33,436 nt of DNA from Nitrosotalea sp. Its GTDB lineage: Archaea > Halobacteriota > Syntropharchaeia > Alkanophagales > Methanospirareceae. Positions 7,288 to 14,582 of the stretch are shown in pieces. The position numbers and the translations under genes are program-made. Below the pieces are notes generated by a model. The model searched no databases. It saw only the letters and a program-made list of their open reading frames with translations, and had not been told where the DNA came from. The stretch spans positions 1 to 33,436 of the forward strand of contig DYFG01000006.1 of the NCBI GenBank assembly GCA_020725315.1, in the 5' to 3' direction. Each line of letters begins with the position of its first letter. Positions within the stretch are counted from its first letter, which is position 1.

Positions 7288-7360
7288 CGGAGCCGCTGGG
7301 ATTTGAACCCAGGTCATCGGGTCCGAAGCCCGAAGGGATAGTCCGCTACCACACGACTCC
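7288..7360 (-). tRNA. tRNA-Arg (anticodon TCG)
   Basis: The acceptor stem pairs GGAGTCG (7360-7354) with CGGCTCC (7295-7289) through one G-T pair. The T arm is CTGGGTTCAAATCCCAG, the anticodon stem is TCGGG/CCCGA and the loop CTTCGGA (7328-7322) has anticodon TCG, reading CGA. CCA is not encoded. T-rich sequence follows the 3' end (7262-7284). The TnpB-type element begins about 16 bp upstream of its 5' end. Confidence 0.93.
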
Positions 7361-7375
7361 TTATTTATCTTCTCC

Positions 7376-7417
7376 CCGCAAGAAGACCCCATGCGTAAGC
7401 GTGGGGATGAATTGCGG
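7376..7417 (+). repeat. Structured hairpin at the upstream end of the TnpB element
   Basis: CCGCAA (7376-7381) pairs with TTGCGG (7412-7417). Inside it, CCCCATGC (7387-7394) pairs with GCGTGGGG (7399-7406) around a GTAA loop, and a 5x5 internal loop (gaaga/atgaa) separates the stems. Its shape and place suit the left-end hairpin of an IS200/IS605-type element. It could instead be the end of a separate lost copy. Confidence 0.5.
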
Positions 7418-7455
7418 TTAAACTTACATACTTTTTGCGATATTAAAGAATTGCT

Positions 7456-8043
7456 ATGAAGCTGACCATCCAAGCGGGCATTGTGGGGCTGACCCGAAGG
7501 AAAAAGGAGATTCTCGACAGGGAATACGATAACCTTCAGAGATTTTTGTGGGGCGATAAGACTGTGCCACTCTACTCAGCAAATAAGCAACAGGCATTGA
7601 GATATTACGGAAAAGTTAAGCGGAAGGAATATCCACTTAGCTTAAGAAACGATCTGATAAACTTGAGGGAGGCTAAGGCTTTTTGGTTTCTGAAAATTCC
7701 TGTCTATGGAGTACGAGATGGAATTAAAGTTCCAGTTAAGCCTCATAAGGAATTTCCTCAAGGAAAGCTTTGCGAGAGTAAGATCGTTAAGAAGAATAGA
7801 TATATTGCCATGCTCACTTTCGAGTTTGAAGCCCCACCTATACGCAAATGCTCCTCTCCCCTCGCCGTGGATTTGGGAGAACGCTTCACTGCTACAACGG
7901 TGGGCTATATGCCCTTGTACGGGGCTGCCTGTGAACCAGCCCTTAACCATCCAAGGATGGAAGCCCCTCCCGTTAGGGAGGGGGAGTTCACTTTGTTTCA
8001 CCGTAATCCCTCTTCCAATAGCATGCCAATATCTCAAAAATAA
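7456..8043 (+). pseudogene. Internally deleted TnpB (IS200/IS605-type accessory nuclease)
   Basis: The first 155 or so residues are a normal TnpB/OrfB N-terminus, ending in the first RuvC motif LAVDLGERFTATTV, whose Asp is a catalytic residue. The sequence then jumps to the extreme C-terminal tail (CEPALNHPRMEAPPVREGEF), which in this family overlaps the element's right end. The remaining RuvC motifs (Glu and second Asp) and the zinc-finger region, about 200 residues, are gone. The deletion kept the frame, so a 195-residue protein is still encoded, with its last 18 residues read through the agmatinase 3' end in antisense. No TnpA transposase is present. Nuclease activity should be lost; RNA binding might survive. 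Confidence 0.8.
7945..7990 (+). ncRNA. Right end / probable omega-RNA 3' scaffold of the TnpB element
   Basis: The segment carries the typical right-end hairpin CCCCTCCC (7964-7971), loop GTTA, GGGAGGGG (7976-7983), followed by GAGTTCA at the presumed element boundary. In this family, the transcript over the end of tnpB forms the omega-RNA, and the bases just outside the boundary act as guide; here those would be the 3' end of the agmatinase gene (from 7991). Confidence 0.5.
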
Positions 8044-8851
8044 TCCTCGCGGCGTTAATGCTTGTAATTCCGTTAGTAGTATCCAACTTTGGATTCACTT
8101 CCACCACATCACTTGTAACCACGTTTTTCCTTTCAATTATCCCCTGTATTAAAGAAATCAAGCTTTCAAGCGACATTCCGCAAGGCTCAGGATTTTCTAC
8201 TCCCGGCGCTATGCTCGGATCGAGAGCATCAATATCGATTGAGAGATACGTTTTTTCTTCTCCTTCCTCTATTTCTTCCACTACACCCTCTACACCCTTT
8301 ACTCTTAACATCTCAGCATCGTAGACCCTTACATTGTCTTTTATCAATGCATATTCCTCCACAGAAGCGGATCGGAGGCCTATCTCAACCACATTCTTCA
8401 ATCCTACCATCTCCGCTATCCGCCGCATCACGCATACATTGGAAAATTGAGTGTTTTTATATGACCCCCTAAAATCAGCATGTGCATCTATGGCTATCAC
8501 TTTCGTGACTTCTCCATGCTCAAAAAGGTCTTTGACGAGTGGATAGGAGATGGAATGATCACCACCGATAAAGATCTTCTTTCTCGCGGGGTCAAACTCT
8601 GCAATGCCTTCCCCTTCAACGAACGTTTTGTGCTCTAACTTCACATCACCACGGTCGTAATACAGCAAATAAGACAATTCGAGCTTTCTGTGCCACAAAA
8701 ACGTTTCAAGTCGCTGGGATGCCCTTCTTATCGCTTTTGGTCCTTCTCTTGCCCCTTTCTTGACGGCATTACCGTCATACGGCACACCTATTATCTCATA
8801 CAATGCTTTTTCCTTATCAACTTCTGAGAGCGAGCCTGAGAATTTCATCAC
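7988..8851 (-). CDS. speB: Agmatinase/arginase-family ureohydrolase
   Basis: 287 residues, full length for archaeal agmatinase-type ureohydrolases, which split agmatine to putrescine and urea for polyamine synthesis. The Mn-binding motifs are all present: GGDHSIS, DAHADFR and SIDIDALDPSIAPGVENPEP, plus the late Glu in VVEVNP. Family members also include arginases and formimidoylglutamases; the agmatinase call rests on overall similarity to archaeal SpeB. Its stop codon (7988-7990) lies exactly at the border of the inserted TnpB element, so the insertion happened at the very end of the gene without visible loss. ATG codons at 8851 and 8848 are both possible starts. Confidence 0.87.
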   Translation of the reverse strand: MMKFSGSLSEVDKEKALYEIIGVPYDGNAVKKGAREGPKAIRRASQRLETFLWHRKLELSYLLYYDRGDVKLEHKTFVEGEGIAEFDPARKKIFIGGDHSISYPLVKDLFEHGEVTKVIAIDAHADFRGSYKNTQFSNVCVMRRIAEMVGLKNVVEIGLRSASVEEYALIKDNVRVYDAEMLRVKGVEGVVEEIEEGEEKTYLSIDIDALDPSIAPGVENPEPCGMSLESLISLIQGIIERKNVVTSDVVEVNPKLDTTNGITSINAARIIFEILACYWKRDYGETK

Positions 8852-8940
8852 AAACTTTCTTTACTCTCTTTTGAAAGAAAGACGTTCTTCTTAACGATTT
8901 GCTCAGAGTAAGCGAAAGAGCTATATGCCACCGCTTTTCG

Positions 8941-9447
8941 TTAGCTCGAGCTACCTATATGGTGATTAACTATAGGAACAGCCGAGTTGTGATCTCTGCG
9001 CTCTTCTGCCAAGTATTCTCTAGGATAGCTGGCTTGGACAAACTCTCGAAACTCTTTTTTGAACTTATGAAAGTTCTCAAGGGTGTCAAACCAACGTCGA
9101 TGGAGTTTATTCTCAGCTACGATAATCGGCTCCCATGTGTGCCATAGCTCTTTCACGGCTCTGCACCGATCGTAAATGGTTTCGCAGATGTTCCACGATA
9201 TGAAAGCGAAAGTGCTAAATGCAACGAGCTCATCCTCCTGGAATTTGTTATTGTAATCGCTTGTAAAACTAGGATCCCTGAATCTTGGATGCTCGGTGCC
9301 TAACGTCAGGAATTGCTGATAAAGAAGGTCTATGTCAGCATAGGACGCAATCTTTTGCGTCCTGAACCAAGTGTAGACCGAAATAATGATAGCAACTATA
9401 GCTGCAGCAACAGCTATGCCGGATGTCAAGTCCCAGCCTATCTCCAT
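8941..9447 (-). CDS. Small single-pass membrane protein of unknown function
   Basis: 168 residues. Residues 8-28 form one hydrophobic helix (GIAVAAAIVAIIISVYTWF), followed by a charged soluble domain rich in Trp, Tyr and Phe (…LLYQQFLTLGTEHPRF…, WNICETIYDRCRAVKELWHTWEPII, …FHKFKKEFREFVQ). The arrangement resembles the many short prokaryotic proteins with an N-terminal anchor and a cytoplasmic helical domain, but I do not recognise the family. The last residues IVNHHIGSSS include IVNHH, which is also the PheT C-terminus, because both gene ends lie in a 16-bp direct repeat. A 30-codon frame ends one base before its ATG. Confidence 0.65.
   Translation of the reverse strand: MEIGWDLTSGIAVAAAIVAIIISVYTWFRTQKIASYADIDLLYQQFLTLGTEHPRFRDPSFTSDYNNKFQEDELVAFSTFAFISWNICETIYDRCRAVKELWHTWEPIIVAENKLHRRWFDTLENFHKFKKEFREFVQASYPREYLAEERRDHNSAVPIVNHHIGSSS
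8959..8974. repeat. 16-bp direct repeat, distal copy
   Basis: ATGGTGATTAACTATA occurs here and again at 9584-9599, where it is the last coding sequence of pheT. The two copies bracket the membrane-protein gene and its leader frame, about 625 bp apart. Confidence 0.8.
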
Positions 9448-9448
9448 T

Positions 9449-9541
9449 TTATGGCTCTCCTTTAGAGGAGTGAGAACTTGAACTTCTATTTACTTCGCGC
9501 TCAAGCGTCTTGTTTCCCCTCTTCGTTTCCATTCTTGGCAT
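9449..9541 (-). CDS. Possible 30-residue leader peptide
   Basis: ATG at 9541 opens a frame of 30 residues (MPRMETKRGNK… ending SSSSHSSKGEP) that stops with TAA one base before the ATG of the membrane protein. A TATA-like GTTATAAAAAG (9561-9571, minus strand) is centred about 25 bp upstream of this ATG, so the transcript would begin at or next to it, typical of leaderless archaeal genes. The peptide is basic and Ser-rich. It may be a real small protein, a coupling leader, or chance; nothing in its sequence is recognisable. Confidence 0.35.
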   Translation of the reverse strand: MPRMETKRGNKTLEREVNRSSSSHSSKGEP

Positions 9542-9560
9542 GCTATAATCCTCACCATTC

Positions 9561-9571
9561 TTTTTATAACT
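9561..9571 (-). promoter_or_regulatory. TATA box downstream of pheT
   Basis: GTTATAAAAAG on the minus strand lies just after the pheT stop and inside the direct-repeat-bounded segment, so that segment carries its own promoter. Confidence 0.5.
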
Positions 9572-9580
9572 TCGGGTTAA

Positions 9581-11221
9581 TTAATGGTGATTAACTATAT
9601 CCACCTCAAACCCCACCACGGGATGATCCAGCCCAAAATTAAGGATTACCTCTGGGTGTATTTCACCAAAAACGCCTATATTTTTGTTTCCTAGCATTAT
9701 ATCCGCTCTTCTGCCTTCTAAAAAGGCATCATCCTCTGAGTCCACGACTTCCACTTCTGCCATTCCCATCTCCTTGAGTACCGCATCAACTACCGACTTA
9801 ACTTCTGCGAAGTTCGCATGTGCATGCGTTGAAACCGCCGCAAGCATGTATTTCTCCTTGAACTTCAAGATTACCTGACCAACCTCAAAAATCCGCTGTG
9901 GTAAATCACGATGCTTGTTGATCGAGAGGATCTCTAACAAATTGGGGAGGATAGAACACCTGAGCATGGTATGCTCCAAGCTTATGGGAGATGCAACCGC
10001 TACTTTTTCCTCTTCTCTTCTCGTTCTCCTCATTAACTCAAACTGTTTCCTCTCCGAGGTCAGCGTGAATGTCATCACCTCAAAGTATCCCAAGCCCGTC
10101 ATTATTTCCCTCAAAGCTATCTTTTTCTCCTCTACCGGATGCACCTCCCCTATAACCATCGCGCCTGGGATCTCAGGCTTTATCCTGTCATAGCCATAAC
10201 CGATAGCGATGTCTTCAATGATGTCCCATGGATGGAGTATATCATACCGATAAGCCGGTATCTTCACCTCTATCATTCCTTCGGGTTTCACATCCGCACC
10301 AAATCCCATTCGCTCACAGCACTTCTTACATTCCTCTGCACTTAAATCAATACCCAGAAGAGAGTGCACTTCTTCCACCGATACTTCCATCCTCTTAGGC
10401 TCAAAATAGGGTGTTTCCCTTTTCTCCACTCTTCTATCGGTCGGGGATCGAAGCGTCACCGATTGAATCTGTCCACCCCGCTCTCCAAGTGCATATGCGA
10501 TAATATTGAGTGCAATTGAAACATGCTCACTCAAGCCCGTAACATCTATAAATATCTCCGTTGTAGATTCAGTAACCCTCGTCAGCTCCGCATTGATAAT
10601 GGGTGGAAAAGAAAGAACGTTCCCTTCTGAATCGAGAATCAATGGGTATTTAGCTTTCCCTTCGAGAATGTACCGGTAACCAATCCCCTTTGGGTGCTTC
10701 TCTAAGATCTCTGCCATCGTCATCTCCTCTTCGTAGTCAAGTGGAACGAAAGAGAAACTTGGGTCAACTGCAAGGTACCTAAATGGGGGTTTCACCTTAG
10801 CCAGATCGTGCACACCCACCGAGACATTTTTTCTGTTCCGACCTAACCCTCGATGCAAATGTTCTTGCAAGAGCATTAGTGATTCTATCCCCCGTGAATC
10901 AAAATGCAAGTTCTTTACCACACCGCAGACGATATACGGTCGTACGTCCAGAACCGAGGGCTCGATTACCATCTCGATGCCCGATCGCTCAACGTTATAA
11001 CTCCTTAATCCCGGTTCGATCTCCAAAAATTGTTTCAGAGCACGAGAAACACCTTCAACACTGAAAAGATCAGGTCGGTTTGGGGGGAACTCCACATCCA
11101 TATAGTCCTCTTCTATTCGTTCTACATCCGCGCACAGTAGCGGCAGACGTTCCTTTATCTTTTTAATACTCACACCGGAAAGGTTTTCCAGGTCATCGTA
11201 AAATAATCTTATTACGGGCAT
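9581..11221 (-). CDS. pheT: Phenylalanyl-tRNA synthetase beta subunit
   Basis: 546 residues, the archaeal/eukaryotic length (bacterial PheT is near 800 because of extra N-terminal domains). It forms an alpha2-beta2 complex with PheS to charge tRNA-Phe. The N-terminal module is followed by the B3/4 region (GLMLL-type helix, HDLAKVKPPFRY…, editing domain), the B5 DNA-binding-like domain (EVHSLLGIDLSAEECKKCCERMGFG… to IPAYRYDILHPWDIIEDIAIGYGYD), and the catalytic-like core (FEVMTFTLTSE, SPISLEHTMLRCSILPNLLEIL, RIFEVGQV). pheS is not in the window. The gene is the last of a minus-strand run nadX - small protein - pheT with a gap of 19 bp. Its last codons coincide with the 16-bp direct repeat. Confidence 0.95.
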   Translation of the reverse strand: MPVIRLFYDDLENLSGVSIKKIKERLPLLCADVERIEEDYMDVEFPPNRPDLFSVEGVSRALKQFLEIEPGLRSYNVERSGIEMVIEPSVLDVRPYIVCGVVKNLHFDSRGIESLMLLQEHLHRGLGRNRKNVSVGVHDLAKVKPPFRYLAVDPSFSFVPLDYEEEMTMAEILEKHPKGIGYRYILEGKAKYPLILDSEGNVLSFPPIINAELTRVTESTTEIFIDVTGLSEHVSIALNIIAYALGERGGQIQSVTLRSPTDRRVEKRETPYFEPKRMEVSVEEVHSLLGIDLSAEECKKCCERMGFGADVKPEGMIEVKIPAYRYDILHPWDIIEDIAIGYGYDRIKPEIPGAMVIGEVHPVEEKKIALREIMTGLGYFEVMTFTLTSERKQFELMRRTRREEEKVAVASPISLEHTMLRCSILPNLLEILSINKHRDLPQRIFEVGQVILKFKEKYMLAAVSTHAHANFAEVKSVVDAVLKEMGMAEVEVVDSEDDAFLEGRRADIMLGNKNIGVFGEIHPEVILNFGLDHPVVGFEVDIVNHH

Positions 11222-11240
11222 GTTCTATATCCCCATTTTT

Positions 11241-11561
11241 TCACACGACCTTTTCATCGCTGCTAACCTCTCCCTTCTCTCTTCTCAAAGCGCCTCCTGT
11301 AAGATAGAAGTCCCTCCAGGGATAGATATTTCCTGCAAAAGTAAACCCTTTCTCCTCATTCAGCGTCTTCAGTCCATGCTTCCCCATATGCCTCAAAAAT
11401 GTTCGTCGTACGTTATCGCCCTCTCTTCTGCTTAGAGTCCGCGCTTCTACGTCTCTAAACGCCTTTTGCGCCGCAATAAAAAGATTCCACGCTTCCACTA
11501 TCTCCTCATCCTCATCTTCGAGGTTCAGAAATTTCGCTATCAGGTCCTTTTGATTCATCAT
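11241..11561 (-). CDS. Conserved-looking small protein of unknown function
   Basis: 106 residues starting MMNQKDLIAKFLNLEDEDEEIVEAW. It has an acidic first third, a helical, arginine-rich middle (FRDVEARTLSRREGDNVRRTFLRHMGKHG) and the motif GFTFAGNIYPWRDFYLTGGALRRE. There is no transmembrane segment or zinc motif. Its start codon immediately follows the nadX stop, and pheT begins 19 bp after its own stop, so it is almost certainly translated from the same mRNA as both. That placement is the best support that it is a real gene; I do not recognise a family. Confidence 0.7.
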   Translation of the reverse strand: MMNQKDLIAKFLNLEDEDEEIVEAWNLFIAAQKAFRDVEARTLSRREGDNVRRTFLRHMGKHGLKTLNEEKGFTFAGNIYPWRDFYLTGGALRREKGEVSSDEKVV

Positions 11562-12419
11562 CTATGTTCCCACTCGTATCGGAGAAGATAAGCGTTTCAG
11601 TGTTGCTATTGCAGAAAGAGCAGCTAAATAGCTCGTCTTTGGATTTGCAGCCGAGGGGACGTTTTCTACCCGCACGAATAATTTACCAAATTCACCCTCT
11701 GCTTCTATCTCATGCACGTTCTCTTTCGCAGCGGGGTCTGCAATTATCTTCACCCTCGTCGCCTCTGAACCTATACCTGCAATGCTCAAAGAAGCAGCAA
11801 CGTTTACATTCTCAGAAAAATGTCTCACCGCTTCCTTCGCGGAACCTATGAACAATGTTCTCTCCTTCGTTATTGAATGCAAATCTATTCCCCTTTCCCT
11901 AACATACTCATTCCCCTCAAACCCCAGGGGGGGCTTTCTTGTCGTCAATGCTACCGAATGCATCCCGCCAATAACGCCTGATTTCAGACCATCTATTCCC
12001 GCCACAGCACCTGACGGGATATACACGCTACATCTCTTTTCCCTCGATATACGTTCAACTTCTTCAAGAAGGCCAGGATCAGATAACAGTGCACCAACAC
12101 TCAATATCATCACGTCTTTACCCTTCTTTAACGCAGGTATTACAAACTCACGAACCGCAGCCTGCGAAGCGCACTCTATTACCAGATCAACCTCTTCTAA
12201 AATTTCATCCAGTCCTGTGACACCTGACCTTGTTATGTCAGGTCTCTTTCTCAGGCTTTTACTCAGTTGTTCTATCTTCTCAGGATGGGTGTCAATCAAA
12301 AATTTCAGCTCCATCCCTAACTTTAACTCACGTCCACTTACTTCATCCGCGTCTATCGCCTTGCATATCACACTTCCTATCGCACCGCAGCCGATTACAC
12401 CCACTCTTATCTTTGCCAT
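11562..12419 (-). CDS. nadX: L-aspartate dehydrogenase
   Basis: 285 residues of the archaeal aspartate dehydrogenase family, which oxidises L-aspartate to iminoaspartate, the first step of de novo NAD synthesis where NadB is missing. The N-terminal Rossmann fold has VGVIGCGAIGSVICKAI. The middle contains LVIECASQAAVREFVIPAL and the conserved YIPSGAVAGIDGLKSG stretch. The C-terminal part has NVNVAASLSIAGIG with the substrate-binding Asn/Ala region and the tail NPKTSYLAALSAIATL. It is divergent from nadC with an 80-bp shared promoter region, so the first and last enzymes of the route to nicotinate mononucleotide can be co-regulated; nadA is not in the window. Confidence 0.92.
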   Translation of the reverse strand: MAKIRVGVIGCGAIGSVICKAIDADEVSGRELKLGMELKFLIDTHPEKIEQLSKSLRKRPDITRSGVTGLDEILEEVDLVIECASQAAVREFVIPALKKGKDVMILSVGALLSDPGLLEEVERISREKRCSVYIPSGAVAGIDGLKSGVIGGMHSVALTTRKPPLGFEGNEYVRERGIDLHSITKERTLFIGSAKEAVRHFSENVNVAASLSIAGIGSEATRVKIIADPAAKENVHEIEAEGEFGKLFVRVENVPSAANPKTSYLAALSAIATLKRLSSPIRVGT

Positions 12420-12477
12420 TTTTTACAATGAATGAAGAGAACTGTGCTAAACGAGAGATTTTTGATAAAACATTCTT

Positions 12478-12488
12478 TACTTTATAAG
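12478..12488 (+). promoter_or_regulatory. TATA box of nadC in the nadX-nadC divergent region
   Basis: ACTTTATAAGA is centred about 24 bp before the ATG at 12506, so the nadC transcript is probably leaderless or nearly so. TTTATAA is almost self-complementary and could also serve the divergent nadX, whose ATG lies at 12419; ATTTTTGATAAAAC (12458-12471) is another candidate for nadX. Confidence 0.5.
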
Positions 12489-12505
12489 ATAAGGTTTATT
12501 TGCAG

Positions 12506-13330
12506 ATGTTGCTGAAGGAAATAGAGAGTTTTCTGGAGGAAGATATAGGACAGGAGGATTACGAGGAGATAGTGCCCTATACCGATTGTAAAGCGGAGAT
12601 AACGGTGAAAGAAGAGGGTATCCTCGCAGGGTTAGAGGAGGTGAAACAGATATTTGACTATTTGTCTGTACAACATGCCTCCGAATTTAAAGATGGGGTT
12701 AGAATAAAAAGCGGCGATACTATTTTGACGTTGAGGGGACCTGGTGCGAAGATATTGAAGGGAGAACGACTTGTACTTAATCTCTTAGGGCGGATGAGTG
12801 GTATAGCGACTCTCACGAGTATGTTTGTAAATGAGGCGAGGAAGGTAAATGAGCAGGTAAGGGTTGCGGGGACGAGGAAAACAACGCCGGGCTTCAGGAA
12901 ATACGAGAAGAAAGCGATAGCTATTGGTGGAGGAGACCCACACCGATTCGGATTGTATGAGGCTATCATAATAAAAGACAATTATATTCAGCTGATGGGG
13001 CTGGAGAACGCGATAAAAAAGGCGAAAGAGAAAGCAAGTTTTACACGAAAAATCGAGGTTGAAGTTGAAAGCATAGAGGATGCGCTCCGTGCGGCGGAAT
13101 TGAAGGTTGATATTATCATGCTGGATAACATGAAGCCAGCGGAAGTAAAAGAGTGCATGAGGTTGCTGACCGAACGAAGGCTTCGAGAGGGGTTGATTCT
13201 GGAGGTATCGGGAGGGGTAAATTTGGAAAATATTAAAGCTTTTGCATCCACGGGTGTGGATGTTGTTTCAACCGGCATGATTACCCATTCAGCGAGATCT
13301 TTGGGCTTTTCGCTGACGGTGGTGGAGTAG
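12506..13330 (+). CDS. nadC: Nicotinate-nucleotide pyrophosphorylase (quinolinate phosphoribosyltransferase)
   Basis: A complete NadC of 274 residues from ATG 12506, which converts quinolinate and PRPP to nicotinate mononucleotide. The open N-terminal domain (KAEITVKEEGILAGLEEVKQIF…) is followed by the alpha/beta barrel with LNLLGRMSGIATLT, AGTRKTTPGFRKYEKKAI, the GGGDPHRFGLYEAIIIKDNY active-site loop, EVEVES, DIIMLDNMKPAEVKE and the phosphate-binding LEVSGGVNLENIKAFASTGVDVVSTG. The frame can be extended to a TTG at 12500, but the ATG fits the upstream AAGGT and the TATA distance better. It converges with the Hsp20 gene 22 bp beyond its end. Confidence 0.95.
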   Translation: MLLKEIESFLEEDIGQEDYEEIVPYTDCKAEITVKEEGILAGLEEVKQIFDYLSVQHASEFKDGVRIKSGDTILTLRGPGAKILKGERLVLNLLGRMSGIATLTSMFVNEARKVNEQVRVAGTRKTTPGFRKYEKKAIAIGGGDPHRFGLYEAIIIKDNYIQLMGLENAIKKAKEKASFTRKIEVEVESIEDALRAAELKVDIIMLDNMKPAEVKECMRLLTERRLREGLILEVSGGVNLENIKAFASTGVDVVSTGMITHSARSLGFSLTVVE

Positions 13331-13352
13331 ACCAATATGCGTGTGGAGAGGG

Positions 13353-13733
13353 TTAGTCTATTGTTATCAACACCTTCCTTCGTACCTTGGGCAGGGTTAT
13401 CCTGAGAATACCGTTCTTAAAAATTGCTTCTGCTTTTTCAGGCTCTATGGGCTCTGGTAACCTTATTTGTTTCCTGAACGCCTGGAATGTTATCTTCTTT
13501 TGAACGATACCCCACCGCTCCCAGCAAACGGCATCGCTCATCTTCGCTATCACCTCGAGCGTATCCCCGGTCGTATTTATCTTCACGTTCTCTTTCCTTA
13601 CCCGTGGCAGGTCAAAGGTAACGAGTATCTCATCCCCTTTATCTTCCACCTCGTATAATGGCTCTAAATTGCCATTGTGTTCCCATGTCGCCTTTAATAT
13701 CCTTCGTTCTATTTCCATCTCTCCCTTTTCCAC
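13353..13733 (-). CDS. Small heat-shock protein, Hsp20/alpha-crystallin family
   Basis: 126 residues with the alpha-crystallin domain: LYEVEDKGDEILVTFDLPRV, then ENVKINTTGDTLEVIAK, and the diagnostic AIFKNGILRITLPKV near the end (family A-x-x-x-NGVLxxxLPK). Hsp20 proteins form oligomers that hold unfolding proteins. The C-terminal IxI-type anchor is represented by VLITID. The longest frame starts at GTG 13733; ATG 13718 (MEIERRILK) is a reasonable alternative. An odd feature is the DAVCWERWGIVQKK loop in place of the usual Arg-Glu-containing loop. The gene lies 22 bp after the PAC2-family gene on the same strand. Confidence 0.85.
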   Translation of the reverse strand: MEKGEMEIERRILKATWEHNGNLEPLYEVEDKGDEILVTFDLPRVRKENVKINTTGDTLEVIAKMSDAVCWERWGIVQKKITFQAFRKQIRLPEPIEPEKAEAIFKNGILRITLPKVRRKVLITID

Positions 13734-13755
13734 CCTCTATCCTCTTTTATCCCGG

Positions 13756-14514
13756 TCACCGATACATGATGGGCATATCCTGCTCCATGCCCTTTTGCAT
13801 CTCCGAAGCCGAAAGCGCGGTCTGCTGCATAAGGTCACGAGCTTTGAGTTTTATCTCCCCGGCATTTTCTAACAATTCACCAACGTCCACCGTAATCTGC
13901 GGTGAGAACCTCTTTACGGATTCTATTGCCGATGCCGCCGCACCTGGATCGGGATACACGGGGAAGCACTGTGCGAGCAAGGAAATCGCACTCAATCTCC
14001 TCTTCGTGCATTCCCAGAGCATCATTGCATACGTACCTGCGATAAACCCCTCTTCCAGAAACTCCATCTGTTTATCCTTCAACTCCTCCATGGCAGCTTC
14101 GTTGTTTCCAACGCCAAACACCTCAGGCTTCTCTATATCCATCCTGTTCTTCACCGGCAACCCCTTTATCGAGATGATAAGCTTTGCATCAATTTTATGA
14201 AACCAATCAGCCAAAGCGGTCGTCAGTGGATAAACCGCTCTAGGCGGTACTGCAACTTCTGATAACACCACTACAATACCTCCGTCTTTATCGCTGTATA
14301 TCCTGAAAGGATTTTTCAATTTACCCTCATGTATTACCATAACCGGTACAAACAAATCCGATTCGATGTAGCCTATCTCCTTATAATCCATCTTCTCGAC
14401 GATGTAAGAGGCTGCGATTGTTCCTACCAGCCCCACATCTGGTAAGCCCTCTATCACTATCGGCTCTTTATGTATTATCCCTTCCTCTTCCACTATCCTC
14501 ACGACTTCATCCAT
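13756..14514 (-). CDS. PAC2-family protein (proteasome assembly chaperone-like)
   Basis: 252 residues from ATG 14514 (a TTG at 14544 would add 10). It is an archaeal PAC2-family protein: EPIVIEGLPDVGLVGTIAASYIVEK, then KEIGYIESDLFVP, YPLTTALADWF, and the later EGFIAGTYAMMLWECTKRR and CFPVYPDPGAAASAIESV segments. Related archaeal proteins were described as PbaB/PAC2-like proteasome assembly or ATP-independent proteasome activators; the role here is inferred from family. The C-terminal tail QDMPIMYR ends in a hydrophobic-Tyr-Arg sequence; a proteasome-docking HbYX motif would need hydrophobic-Tyr-X at the end, and MYR fits that pattern. The gene is divergent from mmp3. Confidence 0.85.
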   Translation of the reverse strand: MDEVVRIVEEEGIIHKEPIVIEGLPDVGLVGTIAASYIVEKMDYKEIGYIESDLFVPVMVIHEGKLKNPFRIYSDKDGGIVVVLSEVAVPPRAVYPLTTALADWFHKIDAKLIISIKGLPVKNRMDIEKPEVFGVGNNEAAMEELKDKQMEFLEEGFIAGTYAMMLWECTKRRLSAISLLAQCFPVYPDPGAAASAIESVKRFSPQITVDVGELLENAGEIKLKARDLMQQTALSASEMQKGMEQDMPIMYR

Positions 14515-14545
14515 TTCTATTTTAAAATAAAGAGGGGAAAGCAAA

Positions 14546-14576
14546 AATTTAAAGATAAACTTGGATAAATAAAAAT
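14546..14576. promoter_or_regulatory. Divergent promoter region between the PAC2 gene and mmp3
   Basis: AAATTTAAAG (14546-14555) is a TATA candidate for mmp3, placing its start near 14577, a few bases before the ATG at 14583. On the minus strand, TATTTTTATTTATCC (about 14564-14578) is a candidate for the PAC2 gene. The region is only 68 bp between start codons, so the two promoters overlap. Confidence 0.4.
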
Positions 14577-14582
14577 ACTGTT

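Noticed and set aside
11782..12435. 217-codon open frame on the plus strand
   Set aside because: It is antisense to nadX, which is clearly coding; composition is Ser/Pro-rich as expected for a mirror frame.
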